A DNA stretch of 64,000 nucleotides from Propioniciclava coleopterorum (GTDB lineage: Bacteria > Actinomycetota > Actinomycetes > Propionibacteriales > Propionibacteriaceae): positions 2,002,722 to 2,066,721 of the forward strand of contig NZ_CP049865.1 of assembly GCF_011393335.1 (NCBI RefSeq). Reading direction: 5' to 3'. Each line of letters starts with the position of its first letter. The stretch's first letter is position 1. The notes beneath the pieces were generated by a model that was given only the letters and a program-made list of their open reading frames with translations, was not told the DNA's origin and did no database searches. Of the stretch, positions 1 through 12,175 are shown in pieces. A program made the position numbers and the translations under genes.

Positions 1-1228
1 TCTTCAGCACGATGATGCAGGTCGCGATCGTGGTGCCGAAGAACAGGTCCGGTGGGAGCTGGATGACGGTGTCGACGTAGTTGTTGTCGACCAGGTACTT
101 GCGGATCTTGCGCTCCGCGCCGCCGCGGTACAGCACACCGGGGAACTCGACGATGGCGGCGGTGCCGTCCACCGCGAGCGAGGACAGGATGTGCATCGTG
201 AACGCCAGGTCGGCCTTTGACTTCGGGGCGAGCACCCCGGCGGGGGCGTAGCGGTCGTCGTTGATGAGCAGCGGGTTCGCGTCGCCCTCCCACTTGATGG
301 AGTAGGGCGGGTTGGAGACGATCGCCTGGAAGGGCTCCTCGTCGCGGTGCGCCGGGTCGAGGAGGGTGTCGCCGTGGGCGATGTTGAAGTTCTCGAAGTT
401 GATGTCGTGCAGGAACATATTGATCCGCGCGAGGTTGTAGGTGGTCAGGTTGATCTCCTGACCGTAGAAGCCGCCCACCTTGCCGGGCCCGAGCACCTTC
501 GCGAACTTCAGCAGCAGCGAGCCGGAGCCGGCGGCTGGGTCGTAGACCTTGTTCACCCGCTCCTTTCCCGCGACGGCGATCCGCGCGAGCACCTCGGAGA
601 CCTCCTGGGGCGTGTAGTACTCGCCGCCGGACTTGCCCGCCTGCGACGCGTACATCTGCATCAGGTACTCATACGCGTCCCCGAACAGGTCGATCGAGTT
701 GTCGGCCAGGTCGCCCAGCGGCAGGTCGCCGATCGCGTCCAGCAGCTTGACCAGCTTCTCGTTGCGCTTGGCGACGGTCGGGCCCAGCTTGTTGCTGTTC
801 ACGTCGAGGTCGTCGAACAGGCCCTTGAGGTCGTCCTCGCTGGGAGTCCCCACCGCCGAGCCCTCGATGTTGCGGAACACCCGCTCCAGCGTCTCGTTGA
901 GGTTCGCGTCGGCGGGGGCGGCGGCGCGCACGTTCCGGAACAGCTCCGAGGGGACGATGAAGAACCCCTTCTCGGAGACCGTCGTGCGGCGGGCGTGCTC
1001 GGCCAGGTCGTCGGAGAGGTCGGCGTAGTCGAACCCGACGACCCCCGCGTCGCCTTCGCCCGCATTCAGGTAGGCGGTCAGGTTCTCGGAGACGAACCGG
1101 TAGAACAGCATGCCGAGCACGTAGCTCTTGAAGTCCCAGCCGTCGACGCTGCCGCGCAGGTCGTTGGCGATGCGCCAGATGGTCTTGTGCAGCTCCGCGC
1201 GTTGGGCTTCCTTCGTGGTGGGTGCCAT
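1..1228 (-). CDS. hsdM: Type I restriction-modification methylase subunit HsdM (3' end off window)
   Basis: Adenine-N6 DNA methyltransferase subunit of a type I restriction-modification complex; with HsdS it methylates the recognition site and with HsdR it restricts foreign DNA. The frame is open from an ATG at 1228 to the left edge (about 409 codons seen). An N-terminal helical segment (HsdM_N type, with [15 protein letters not shown]) precedes the methylase fold. SAM-binding motif I reads [11 protein letters not shown] and the catalytic motif IV is NPPY, followed by the [11 protein letters not shown] region typical of HsdM. Transcription runs leftward, so hsdS and hsdR, if present, should lie beyond position 1. 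The start is preceded by a short gap after the terminator of the neighbouring protease gene. Confidence 0.93.
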   Translation of the reverse strand, partial: MAPTTKEAQRAELHKTIWRIANDLRGSVDGWDFKSYVLGMLFYRFVSENLTAYLNAGEGDAGVVGFDYADLSDDLAEHARRTTVSEKGFFIVPSELFRNVRAAAPADANLNETLERVFRNIEGSAVGTPSEDDLKGLFDDLDVNSNKLGPTVAKRNEKLVKLLDAIGDLPLGDLADNSIDLFGDAYEYLMQMYASQAGKSGGEYYTPQEVSEVLARIAVAGKERVNKVYDPAAGSGSLLLKFAKVLGPGKVGGFYGQEINLTTYNLARINMFLHDINFENFNIAHGDTLLDPAHRDEEPFQAIVSNPPYSIKWEGDANPLLINDDRYAPAGVLAPKSKADLAFTMHILSSLAVDGTAAIVEFPGVLYRGGAERKIRKYLVDNNYVDTVIQLPPDLFFGTTIATCIIVLK

Positions 1229-1347
1229 GACTCCTGCTTCTGCGCTGACGGCGCTGTGATGATGTGGGCTCAAGGTAGCAGCGCCCACCGACAGCCGCCC
1301 GCGTGCTCGCACATCGGCGGGGCGCGCCCACGCAGCGCAACGCCGAA

Positions 1348-1379
1348 CGCCCCGCCCCCTGCGAACAGGGGGCGGGGCG
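1348..1379 (-). terminator. GC-rich intrinsic hairpin downstream of the S8 peptidase gene
   Basis: A perfect 14-bp inverted repeat (CGCCCCGCCCCCTG, loop CGAA) lies 17 bp beyond the stop codon of the leftward-transcribed peptidase and upstream of hsdM. There is no long T tract, as is usual in high-GC actinobacteria. Confidence 0.7.
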
Positions 1380-1396
1380 CTCGGAGCGACGCGCGG

Positions 1397-4549
<3,153 letters not shown>

Positions 4550-4929
4550 GATGGTGGACCTTTCGTCGGTGAGGGGGTGGTCTCCTCACGGGCAGCAGTG
4601 CCCGGTCAGTGCTACGAGGGTAGGCGGCGAGAGCGGGGTTGTCTGCCCCCGGTTGTTCACTCTTGCAGTTTGACCCCCGCCCTGGTGGCACGCCGCCGAC
4701 GTCGCACAACGCCGTCACGCTCGGGGGTTCCCGCTGGCCGCGGGACGGGACCCGCAGCCCGGCGGCCCGCGACCGGACGGTGGCCGGGCGCCCGTCCGGC
4801 GGCCGTGACCGGGCGGTTCGCGGGCGGCGGGCGGAACACGGTTCGCGGGCGGCGGGCGGAGCACCGGCGGCGCGGTTCACCGCGCGGTCAGGCATGGGAT
4901 CACGCCGGCGGCGCGACTACGGTGAACGC
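4550..4929. other. Divergent intergenic region between S8 peptidase and YbaK gene
   Basis: A 380-bp gap between divergent genes. It must hold the promoters of both. A small hairpin (CGGGCA-GCAG-TGCCCG, 4589-4604) would sit in the peptidase 5' leader. The half nearest YbaK is extremely GC-rich and carries a short direct repeat. No further coding frame is convincing. Confidence 0.5.
4814..4860. repeat. Two 22-bp direct repeats
   Basis: The same 22-bp sequence beginning CGGTTCGCGGGCGG occurs at 4814-4835 and 4839-4860 (25-bp period), in the gap upstream of the YbaK-like gene. Function unknown. Confidence 0.8.
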
Positions 4930-5418
4930 ATGGAGCCAACGGATCAGCCGGGCGGGGCGGCCCAACCCACGGCCGCCGTCCGCGCCGCCGCGGACCTCGG
5001 ACTGGACGTGGAGGTCGTGACGCACGGCCCGGTGCGATCGCTGGCCGAGGCGGCCGCCGCCCGCGGCGTCGACCCGCACGACCTCATCAAGACCCTGGTG
5101 GTGCGGCGGGGCCCCGACGACTACGTGTTCGTCCTGGTGCCCGGCGACGGCACCTTCAGCTGGCCCAAGCTGCGCGCGCTCCTGGGGGTCTCGCGGCTCT
5201 CGATGCCGGACGCCGACGTGGCCCGCGACGTCACCGGGTACGTCCGGGGCACGATCACGCCGCTCGGCGCCACGCACGCCTGGCCGGTGATCGCGGACGC
5301 CGGCATGGTCGGACGCCGCGTCTCCCTGGGCGGCGGCGCCCCCGGCGTCGGGCTCTCGGTGGACGCCGATGCGCTCCTCGCCGCGCTGGACGCCACGGTC
5401 GCCGACGTCGTGGACTAG
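4930..5418 (+). CDS. YbaK/EbsC-family aminoacyl-tRNA deacylase
   Basis: A 162-residue single-domain protein of the YbaK/ProX editing family, which hydrolyses mischarged tRNAs such as Cys-tRNAPro (family knowledge; exact substrate not readable here). Family hallmarks visible are the Lys in DLIKTLVV, the GYVRGTITPLG loop and the C-terminal DAGMVGRRVSLGGG glycine-rich segment. The frame is open further upstream, but the ATG at 4930 gives a length normal for the family, while the upstream extension is arginine-rich noise. It is convergent with the MFS gene that ends at 5456. Confidence 0.88.
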   Translation: MEPTDQPGGAAQPTAAVRAAADLGLDVEVVTHGPVRSLAEAAAARGVDPHDLIKTLVVRRGPDDYVFVLVPGDGTFSWPKLRALLGVSRLSMPDADVARDVTGYVRGTITPLGATHAWPVIADAGMVGRRVSLGGGAPGVGLSVDADALLAALDATVADVVD

Positions 5419-5455
5419 CTGCCGGGACGCCGGGCCCCGCCGGACGGGCTGCGGG

Positions 5456-6643
5456 TCAGTCCGTGCGGCCGCGGCGGCGGACGACGGGGGCCAGGGCGAT
5501 CACCGCGAGGCCCGAAAGCACGAGCAGCGTCAGGCTGACGCGGAGGTTGGTGAGGTCGCTCACCAGGCCGATGATCGGCGAGCAGAGCAGGAACCCTGCG
5601 CGCAGCAGCCAGCTCACCAGCGTGATGCCGGCGCCCTCCGGCAGGCCGGGGAGGCGTCCCGCCGCGGCGTAGGCGGCCGGGATGACCGTCGCGCAACCGA
5701 AGCCGGCCAGCGCGTAGCCGATCATGACGGTCGGCAGGGTCGGGACGCCCACGATCAGCAGGCCGCCCACGGCGATCATGACGCCGCCGGCGCGCATCAC
5801 GTTGACGCGGCCCCAGCGGTCGGTCGCCGGGTCGCCCAGGACGCGTCCGATGAACTGCGCGCCCAGCATCGTGGAGTAGCCGAAGCCCGCCACGCCCGCG
5901 GTGACGCCGACCGTCTGCACGAGGTAGACCGCCGACCAGTTGAACCCGATGTCCTCGACCAGGGCTCCGGCGATCGCCAGCACGGCGAGCGGCAGGATCA
6001 GCGCCCACGCCCCCGCGGGCAGCTTCGTGGGCGGGGCGGGGTGATCGTCGGGCATCTCGACGCGGCCGCCGTTGGGGAGGCGCCCGAGCCAGGTGGCGAG
6101 CACGGCCAGCAGGACGGTGAGCCCCGCGACGCTGCTCAGGTGGACGCCCAGCGGCACCGCCGCGGCCGCCGCGAACGCGCCGATGAAGCCGCCGACCGTG
6201 GCGCCGAGGCTCCACAGCGCGTGCAGCGAGTTGATGATGGTGCGGCGGTAGGCGTCCTCGACGCGGACGCCGTGGACGTTCTGCGCGGCGTCCACGATCG
6301 AGTCGGTGAAGCCGGCGACGGCCAGCGCGACCGCGAACACCGCGAACGCCGGCGCGAAGCCCGCGATCGAGACGGCGATCGCCATGATGACGGTGCCGCC
6401 CAGCGAGACCGCCTGGGCGCCGAACCGGCGGATCAGCGGGGCGGGCAGGGCCGAGGCGATCATGGCCGCGAACGGGCTGATCGCCACCATCAGGCCGAAC
6501 TGGGTGTTCGACAGGTCGAAGGCGGCCTTGATCTCGGGGTAGCGCGGCAGCAGGCCGGCCAGCATCAGGCCGTTGGTGAAGAAGAACAGCGAGATGCCGG
6601 TCCGGGCACGCACGGGGCTGGTAGTGGCCGACACCCGCCCCAA
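5456..6643 (-). CDS. MFS transporter (YbjJ-like)
   Basis: A 395-residue membrane protein with about 12 hydrophobic segments. The first helix is GISLFFFTNGLMLAGLLPRY and a basic loop (PLIRRFGAQAV) sits between helices 2 and 3 as in the major facilitator superfamily. The arrangement resembles the FucP/YbjJ branch. Substrate cannot be told from sequence. The terminal residues RRRGRTD are a cytoplasmic tail. The ATG at 6643 is the most upstream plausible start. The adjacent glnS gene on the same strand is unrelated in function. Confidence 0.85.
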   Translation of the reverse strand: MGRVSATTSPVRARTGISLFFFTNGLMLAGLLPRYPEIKAAFDLSNTQFGLMVAISPFAAMIASALPAPLIRRFGAQAVSLGGTVIMAIAVSIAGFAPAFAVFAVALAVAGFTDSIVDAAQNVHGVRVEDAYRRTIINSLHALWSLGATVGGFIGAFAAAAAVPLGVHLSSVAGLTVLLAVLATWLGRLPNGGRVEMPDDHPAPPTKLPAGAWALILPLAVLAIAGALVEDIGFNWSAVYLVQTVGVTAGVAGFGYSTMLGAQFIGRVLGDPATDRWGRVNVMRAGGVMIAVGGLLIVGVPTLPTVMIGYALAGFGCATVIPAAYAAAGRLPGLPEGAGITLVSWLLRAGFLLCSPIIGLVSDLTNLRVSLTLLVLSGLAVIALAPVVRRRGRTD

Positions 6644-6712
6644 TTTACTCTGCGGCGGAGATTACGTCGATGGTCGGTTGCCCTCGGCCATCCCGACCGA
6701 GGGCCGCCCGGC

Positions 6713-8398
6713 TCAGCCGCGCTTCTGGATCGCCGCCCACTCGTCGCGCAGCCCGACGGTGCGGTGGAACGTCGCGGGCAGGTCGGGGTCGACCGCGAAG
6801 TAGCCCAGCCGCTCGAACTGGACGACCTCGCCCGGGCTCACGTCCGCCAGCGCCGCCTCCAGCTTGGCGTCGGTCAGCACCTCGCGGCTCGCCGCGTTGA
6901 GGTCGTCCAGCGGCTCGCCGGTCGCCGCGCCGGGGTTCTCGGCGGTGAAGAGCCGGTCGTACAGGTTCACCGTCGCGCCGACCGCGTGCGGCGCCGAGAC
7001 CCAGTGCATCGTCGACTTCACCTTGCGGCCGTCGGGGGAGTTGCCGCCCTGTGAGGCGGGGTCGTAGGTGGCGTTCACCTGGACGACCGCGCCCGAGGCG
7101 TCCTTCACCACGTCGGTCGCGGTGACGAAGTACGCGCCGCGCAGGCGCACCTCGCGCCCGGGAGAGAGCCGGAAGAACTTCGGCGGCGGCACCTCGGCGA
7201 AGTCGTCGGCCTCGATCCACAGCTCGCCGGTGAACGCCACCTGGCGGGTGCCGTCCTCCGGGTTCTCCGGGTTGTTGGTGACCTCGAAGTGCTCCACGAC
7301 GGGGTTCCCGTCCGCGTCGGTGGGCCAGTTGGTCAGCACCAGCTTGAGCGGGTTGAGGACCGCCATCCGGCGCTGCGCCGTCTTGTTCAGGTCGCGGCGG
7401 ACGTAGCTCTCGAGCTCCTCGATCGCCTTGCGGGAGTTGGTCTTGGTGATGCCGACCGCGTCGCAGAACGCCACGAGCGCCGAGGCGGGGTAGCCGCGGC
7501 GGCGCAGGCCGCGCAGCGTGGGCATGCGGGGGTCGTCCCAGCCGTCGACGACGCCCTCCTCGACGAGCTTGCGCAGCCGGCGCTTGGAGGTGATGGTGTG
7601 CGTCAGTTCCAGCCGCGCGAACTCGCGCTGCTTGGGCGCGGTCGCGGTGAGCGGCAGGTGGGAGAGGAACCAGTCGTACAGCGGGCGGTGCGACTCGAAC
7701 TCCAGCGTGCACAGCGAGTGCGTCGTGCCCTCGATCGCGTCGGACTGGCCGTGCGCCCAGTCGTAGGTGGGGTAGATCTTCCAGGCGTCGCCGGTGTTGT
7801 GGTGGTGCGCGTGCCGGATCCGGTACATGACCGGGTCGCGCATCTGCATGTTCTCGTGCGCCATGTCGATCCTGGCCCGCAGCACGCGCGACCCCTCGGC
7901 GAACTCGCCGGCGCGCATCCGGCGCAGCAGGTCGAGGTTCTCCTCCGGCGTCCGGTCGCGGAACGGCGAGTCGGTGCCGGGGACGCCGAAGCTGCCCCGG
8001 TTGGCCGACATCGTCTCGCCGTCCTGGTCGTCGACGTAGGCCAGCCCGCGCTCCACGAGGTGCTCGGCCCAGGCGTAGAGCTGCTCGAAGTAGTCCGACG
8101 CGTGGCAGACCGAGGCGGGGTGAAAGCCCAACCACTCGATGTCGGAGACGATCGAGTCGACGTACTCGGCCTCCTCGGCGTCCGGGTTGGTGTCGTCGAG
8201 GCGCAGCACGGTGGTGCCGCCGAAGTCGTCGGCGACCCCGAAGTCGACCGTGATCGCCTTCAGGTGCCCGATGTGGAGGTAGCCGTTCGGCTCGGGTGGG
8301 AAGCGCGTCTGGACCCGGCCGCCGTACGTGCCCTGCGCGGTGTCGGCGCGGACGATGTCGCGGATGAAATCACTGGGTCCGGGCGGCGTGTCGGTCAT
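6713..8398 (-). CDS. glnS: Glutaminyl-tRNA synthetase
   Basis: Charges tRNAGln with glutamine in the cytosol. The 561-residue protein matches the bacterial class I GlnRS length. The HIGH signature is at 42-45 (FPPEPNGYLHIGH), the DTNP motif at 69-72 and the KMSKS equivalent reads ITSKRRL at about 269-275. The C-terminal anticodon-binding beta-barrels follow (RLGYFAVDPD near the end). Most actinobacteria make Gln-tRNA by GatCAB transamidation, so a dedicated GlnRS is phylogenetically informative. The gene is monocistronic by appearance, with genes of unrelated role on both sides. Confidence 0.97.
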   Translation of the reverse strand: MTDTPPGPSDFIRDIVRADTAQGTYGGRVQTRFPPEPNGYLHIGHLKAITVDFGVADDFGGTTVLRLDDTNPDAEEAEYVDSIVSDIEWLGFHPASVCHASDYFEQLYAWAEHLVERGLAYVDDQDGETMSANRGSFGVPGTDSPFRDRTPEENLDLLRRMRAGEFAEGSRVLRARIDMAHENMQMRDPVMYRIRHAHHHNTGDAWKIYPTYDWAHGQSDAIEGTTHSLCTLEFESHRPLYDWFLSHLPLTATAPKQREFARLELTHTITSKRRLRKLVEEGVVDGWDDPRMPTLRGLRRRGYPASALVAFCDAVGITKTNSRKAIEELESYVRRDLNKTAQRRMAVLNPLKLVLTNWPTDADGNPVVEHFEVTNNPENPEDGTRQVAFTGELWIEADDFAEVPPPKFFRLSPGREVRLRGAYFVTATDVVKDASGAVVQVNATYDPASQGGNSPDGRKVKSTMHWVSAPHAVGATVNLYDRLFTAENPGAATGEPLDDLNAASREVLTDAKLEAALADVSPGEVVQFERLGYFAVDPDLPATFHRTVGLRDEWAAIQKRG

Positions 8399-8533
8399 GA
8401 GCGAAGGCTACCCAATCACCGTGTCGGGACCCGATTCGGGCTGCCCTGTTTCAGCGCGCCCGCCGGTGGCGCCGGCCGACTCGAGAGGGCGGGCCGCTCC
8501 CGGCGGGCGCGGCGCAGGAGTAGGGCTGCCGCG

Positions 8534-9253
8534 TCAGTCGACCAGGACGCCGACCTGCATGGACGCCAACTGCGCGTTCGGACGCGGCTTGGTGCTGTGC
8601 TGGGTGGTGAACGCCTGGGTGGCGTCGGTGCCGCACAGGTTGAGGATGCGCTGCGGGCCGCCCGGGTGCTGCCCGATCCAGGAGGTGAGGTCGTACACCT
8701 TGCCGTCCACGGCCGCCCAGCAGTCCTCGCGGCTGTTGTGGGCCGCCACCTGGGCGAGCGTGTACGCGGGCGCCGACTCCTCGGTAGCCACGGCGCCGGG
8801 CTGGGCGCGCCCCGAGCCCCAGACGGCGTCGGCGCCGCTGTGCCCGGTCACGAGGGTCAGGCCGACGACCGCGACGGCCGCCGTCACCGTCAGCGCGCCG
8901 GACGCCATGGCCGCCAGCGGCGACGAACCGGGCGGGGCGGCGTCGCGGCGTCGCTCCAGGAACCACCACAGCCACGCCAGCGCCGCGGTCACGAGCGAGA
9001 CGATCATCAGGGCCGTCCCGAAGGTGGCGTGGGTCTCGGGAAGGGTCTCCTGCTCGGCCAGCACCACCCCGGTGAGCCGCGCGGCGATGGCGGTGAGGGC
9101 GCCCACGCTGAGGGTGATCAGGGCCAGGACGCCGTAGCGCTGCCGCACCTTCGGCCACAGGACCGAAGCGAGGACGCCGAGGGCGCCGACCGGGAGCGCG
9201 ACCACAGCCAGATGGACGACCAGGGGGTGCAAGGGGAGTCCCAACATGCGCAC
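8534..9253 (-). CDS. Membrane protein: DUF2231-like domain fused to cytochrome b5-like haem domain
   Basis: A 239-residue protein. Residues 5-135 hold four hydrophobic segments starting with LPLHPLVVHLAV, the pattern of DUF2231 membrane proteins. Residues about 163-237 form a cytochrome b5-like domain: YTLAQVAAHNSREDCWAAVDG, the haem ligand His196 in QHPGG and the second ligand candidate His219 in TTQHS. The haem domain follows the fourth helix, so topology decides whether it faces outside; a role in membrane electron transfer is inferred. Fusion of these two domains is uncommon in my experience. The ATG at 9253 is immediately preceded by the divergent lrgAB locus. Confidence 0.85.
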   Translation of the reverse strand: MRMLGLPLHPLVVHLAVVALPVGALGVLASVLWPKVRQRYGVLALITLSVGALTAIAARLTGVVLAEQETLPETHATFGTALMIVSLVTAALAWLWWFLERRRDAAPPGSSPLAAMASGALTVTAAVAVVGLTLVTGHSGADAVWGSGRAQPGAVATEESAPAYTLAQVAAHNSREDCWAAVDGKVYDLTSWIGQHPGGPQRILNLCGTDATQAFTTQHSTKPRPNAQLASMQVGVLVD

Positions 9254-9379
9254 AAGCGTACGGAACGCCCCTGTGAGGCCGGCCGTGCGGGGTGGCCGGC
9301 GGACGCCTGCGCAGGGGACGTCGCGGTCGTTGCGCGGACTCTGCGTGAAAGCTCGCCGGGAACAAGAGAAAATGCTGTC

Positions 9380-9741
9380 ATGCTCGGGGCCTCGCCATCA
9401 TCTTGTTGTGCCAGCTCGTCGGGGAGGTGGTCGTCCACCTGTTCGGCTGGCCGATCCCCGGCGCCGTCCTCGGGATGATCCTCTTCTTCGGCTGGCTGAC
9501 GCTGCGGCGGGCCGGCGACGACTCCCGCGAGGCCCGCGCCGGCGACCTGCTGGTGAAGTACATGCCGATCCTGTTCGTGCCCGCGACGGTCGGCTGGGTG
9601 GCCTACGGCCCGCAGGTCGTCGCGCAGTGGCTGCCCGGGCTGGTCGGCGCGTTCGTCTCCTGGGGGCTGACGCTGGTGCTCGTCGGCTGGTGCGCGCAGC
9701 TGCTGCGACCCCGGCGCCGCCCGGCGGGGGAGGCGTCGTGA
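9380..9741 (+). CDS. lrgA: CidA/LrgA-family holin-like protein (apparent 1-base deletion)
   Basis: Small membrane protein of the CidA/LrgA family, which with LrgB modulates murein hydrolase export or acts as a metabolite transporter. The readable frame only begins at a TTG (9403), but homology starts earlier (GLAIIL then LCQLVGEVVVHLFGW and PIPGAVLGMILFF). Adding one G to the run at 9386-9389 joins the ATG at 9380 to this frame and gives MLGGLAIILL, a normal family N terminus and 120 residues. I therefore treat the break as a sequence error. The stop overlaps the GTG start of lrgB. Confidence 0.82.
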
Positions 9742-10447
9742 ACCTCGCCGCCACCTGGGAGTGGCTCACGCACTCCCCGCTCACCGCGCTCACCCTGACC
9801 GTCGGGCTGTACTGGGCCTGCGACAAGCTGTGGCGCCGCACCGGGCGGCACGCCCTGCTGACGCCGATCCTCACCGCGTCCGCGCTCATCGGCGTGCTGC
9901 TGCTGCTGCTGACCGGCTGGGACTACGCGGCCTACGCCGAGGGGACGTCCATGGTGACCTTCCTGCTCGGGCCGGCCACCGTCGCCCTGGGCCTGCCGCT
10001 GCACCGGCAGGCGTCCAAGGTGCTCGAGGGCGCGCCCATGGTGCTGGGCGCGGTGCTGTTCGGCGCGGTGTTCTCGGTGCTGTCGGGCTACTGGCTGGCG
10101 ACCTGGCTCGGCGCGACGCACGAGCTGGCCCTGACGATGGCGCCCAAGTCGGCCACCACCCCGATCGCGATGGCGCTCGTCGAGCAGTTGGGGGGCTGGC
10201 CCCGGTCGCGGTGATCTTCGTCATGATCGCCGGCATCTCGGGTGCGGTGATCGGGCCGTGGCTGCTGACCGTGGTCGGCGTGACCGATCCGCGCGCCCGC
10301 GGCCTGGCGATGGGGACCGCCTCGCACGGCATCGGGACGGCGCGCGCGTTGCAGGAGGGGCAGACCGAGGGGGCGTTCGCCGGGCTGGCGATGGGCCTGA
10401 CGGGCCTGGTGATCTCGGTGGCGATCACCGTCCTCATCCCGGTCTGA
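9738..10447 (+). CDS. lrgB: LrgB-family membrane protein (apparent 1-base deletion)
   Basis: Partner of LrgA, about 236 residues once the frame is restored, with six or more hydrophobic segments. The first frame runs from GTG 9738 to MAPKSATTPIAMALVEQLGG; the family continuation LAPVAVIFVMIAGISGAVIG lies in another frame. The break falls in the G run 10190-10195; one extra G gives EQLGGLAPVAV, the expected LrgB sequence. The C terminus has the family TASHGIGTARAL motif. Overlap of the GTG with the lrgA stop (GTGA) implies translational coupling. Undercalled homopolymer is more likely than a pseudogene. Confidence 0.85.
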
Positions 10448-10462
10448 CCAGTTGAGACCCGC

Positions 10463-11233
10463 TCACTCCTCGACGGCCTCGTAGGGCGGGGACTGGGGGC
10501 ACTGCACCTCCAGCAGGTTCTGCTTCAACGGCGGCAGGGACCACGGGTAGCCGTCCCAGGTGGGGTCGCGGACGAACCGTTCGCGCGGCGGCAGCTGGAC
10601 GCTCGGCTCCTGGCCGTGGGCGCGCAGGCACGGGACGAGGAACGTGTCGAGGTACTCCCACACGACCGCGAGCACGGCCGGCTGTGGCCCGTCCCCGAGG
10701 AAGCGCGGGTCGGGCGGGTACTGGGCCGCGCACGCGAGTTCGGCCAGCGCCCGGGCCCGATCGGCCGGCAGGTCGCTGCGGGCGCGGCCATCCGACGAGA
10801 CGGTGGCGGGGAAGCCCGCGTCCGTCGAGCACTGCGCCAGGACGTCGGCGATCTCGCTCAGCCGCACGATCCGGACGCGCGGCGGGAGCGAGGCCACGCT
10901 GACGTTGAACCCCTCCGCCACGGACTCCAGGTAGTTGTGGATCCGCCGATCGGCCTCCTCGTCGCTGATCGGCGCCAGGACGGGTGGGGTCGCGGGACGC
11001 CAGTCCTTCCACGCCGTGCCGCGGGGGGATCCGACGGCGTCCGCCGTGGGGGTCGCCGGCCCCGGCGTCGGCGCCCGGTGGGGCGAGGGGGTCGGTCCGG
11101 TGGTCGGCGCGCCGGGGCCCGCGTCCGGGGACGGACCGGTCCCCGCGGTGCACCCGGCGAGCAGCGCGCCCACCAGCGCGACGGCGACCACCGCCGCGCA
11201 GCCGGAGGGGCGGCGCCCCGGTGCGACACGCAT
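10463..11233 (-). CDS. Putative lipoprotein, unknown function
   Basis: A 256-residue predicted lipoprotein. The N terminus has a basic stretch, a hydrophobic segment and the lipobox LLAGC at about 24-28, so it should be acylated and anchored on the outer face of the membrane. A proline/threonine-rich linker (GPGAPTTGPTPSPH) follows, then a globular domain with four Cys residues. I do not recognise the family. The frame is open further upstream to 11470, but the ATG at 11233 places the signal peptide correctly. It is convergent with lrgB, with only 15 bp between stops. Confidence 0.8.
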   Translation of the reverse strand: MRVAPGRRPSGCAAVVAVALVGALLAGCTAGTGPSPDAGPGAPTTGPTPSPHRAPTPGPATPTADAVGSPRGTAWKDWRPATPPVLAPISDEEADRRIHNYLESVAEGFNVSVASLPPRVRIVRLSEIADVLAQCSTDAGFPATVSSDGRARSDLPADRARALAELACAAQYPPDPRFLGDGPQPAVLAVVWEYLDTFLVPCLRAHGQEPSVQLPPRERFVRDPTWDGYPWSLPPLKQNLLEVQCPQSPPYEAVEE

Positions 11234-11295
11234 GCTCCAAGGATGCGACCGGACGCGGTGGGTGGGAAGCCCCCGCGCTGACGACCGGCGGGGCG

Positions 11296-11706
11296 TCAGG
11301 CGGGCGGCTGAGTCGGCAGGGCGCAGGACGCCGACCCACCCGGCAGGCGCCGCCGGTTCCGGGCCACCCAGCCGTAGAGGGCCGCGGCCGGACGCCGCAG
11401 TGCGCGGGAGCCGAGCGCCCGACCCAGCCAGGCGAGCGGGCCCCCGGCGGCCCGCAGGATCTCGGCCCACGCCTCGTGCCCGTAGGCCACCGACCCGTCC
11501 GTGCGGACCAGCGGCATCTCGACGAGCGCCCGGCCGGCGTCGACGCCCAGCGCGGCCAGGTCGGAACCCTGGATGCTCGCCAGCGCGATCGTCGGGACGC
11601 GGCGGGCCAGGATCCCGGCGCAGCGGGTGCAGAACCCGCAGTCGGCGTCGTACAGGGCCAGCGGACGCGTCGGCCCCGGGACGCCGGGTTCGGGACGCGT
11701 CGGCAC
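11296..11706 (-). CDS. DCC-family (DUF393) thiol-disulfide oxidoreductase-like protein
   Basis: A 136-residue protein with the family's N-terminal YDADCGFCTRC motif (Asp-x-Asp-Cys-x-x-Cys), giving a thioredoxin-like active site. Members are predicted redox proteins of uncertain substrate. The rest carries a conserved WAEILRAAGGPLAWLG segment. Its start lies 10 bp downstream of the stop of the ankyrin-repeat gene on the same strand, suggesting co-transcription. Confidence 0.88.
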   Translation of the reverse strand: MPTRPEPGVPGPTRPLALYDADCGFCTRCAGILARRVPTIALASIQGSDLAALGVDAGRALVEMPLVRTDGSVAYGHEAWAEILRAAGGPLAWLGRALGSRALRRPAAALYGWVARNRRRLPGGSASCALPTQPPA

Positions 11707-11716
11707 GATCGTCGGC

Positions 11717-12097
11717 TCAGGCGAACAGGTCGGGGCGGCCGAACATCGCGGCGGTGGCCCGGGCGGTCGGCGTGCCGGCGTCCGGGTCGGCGCCCGCCTC
11801 GCGCAGGGCCGCGATCACGTCGTCGGCCTGCTTGAACACGGCTCCGGCGAGCGGGGTCTGGCCGCGGTGGTTGGGGGCGTTCACGTCGGCGCCGCGGGCG
11901 ATCAGCTCCGCGACCGTGGCCGCCTGGTCGTGGTAGGCCGCCAGCATCAACAGGGTGTTGCCGTCGGCGTCGGTGAGGTCGACCGGCGCGCCGGCGTCCA
12001 CGTAGGCGCCCAGCCGGGCCGCGTCGCCCTGCCGGGCCAGGTCGAACAGCCAGTTGGCCAGCGCGGCAGGGTCAGTGCCATCGGGGATGTCGGTCAC
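11717..12097 (-). CDS. Ankyrin-repeat protein
   Basis: A 126-residue cytosolic protein made of about three ankyrin repeats. Visible repeat cores are DADGNTLLMLAAYHDQ with IARGADVNAPNHRGQTPL. Such repeats mediate protein-protein contact; no catalytic domain or signal peptide is present. A very similar small ankyrin protein often sits alone in actinobacterial genomes. The downstream DCC gene is 10 bp away. Confidence 0.88.
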   Translation of the reverse strand: MTDIPDGTDPAALANWLFDLARQGDAARLGAYVDAGAPVDLTDADGNTLLMLAAYHDQAATVAELIARGADVNAPNHRGQTPLAGAVFKQADDVIAALREAGADPDAGTPTARATAAMFGRPDLFA

Positions 12098-12175
12098 GTG
12101 CCCGAGTCTAGGAGGCCGCCCCGTCCGACCGGATGGTGGCGTTCAGGACGAACGGCCGAACAGCCGGGCGATGTC

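Noticed and set aside
9386-10195. Programmed frameshifting in lrgAB
   Set aside because: Eight other unrelated genes show the same one-base shortfall in G/C runs, so a sequence artefact is simpler.
11296-11470. Upstream extension of the lipoprotein gene to 11470
   Set aside because: The extension precedes a well-formed signal peptide and lipobox that begin at ATG 11233, and it overlaps the DCC gene.
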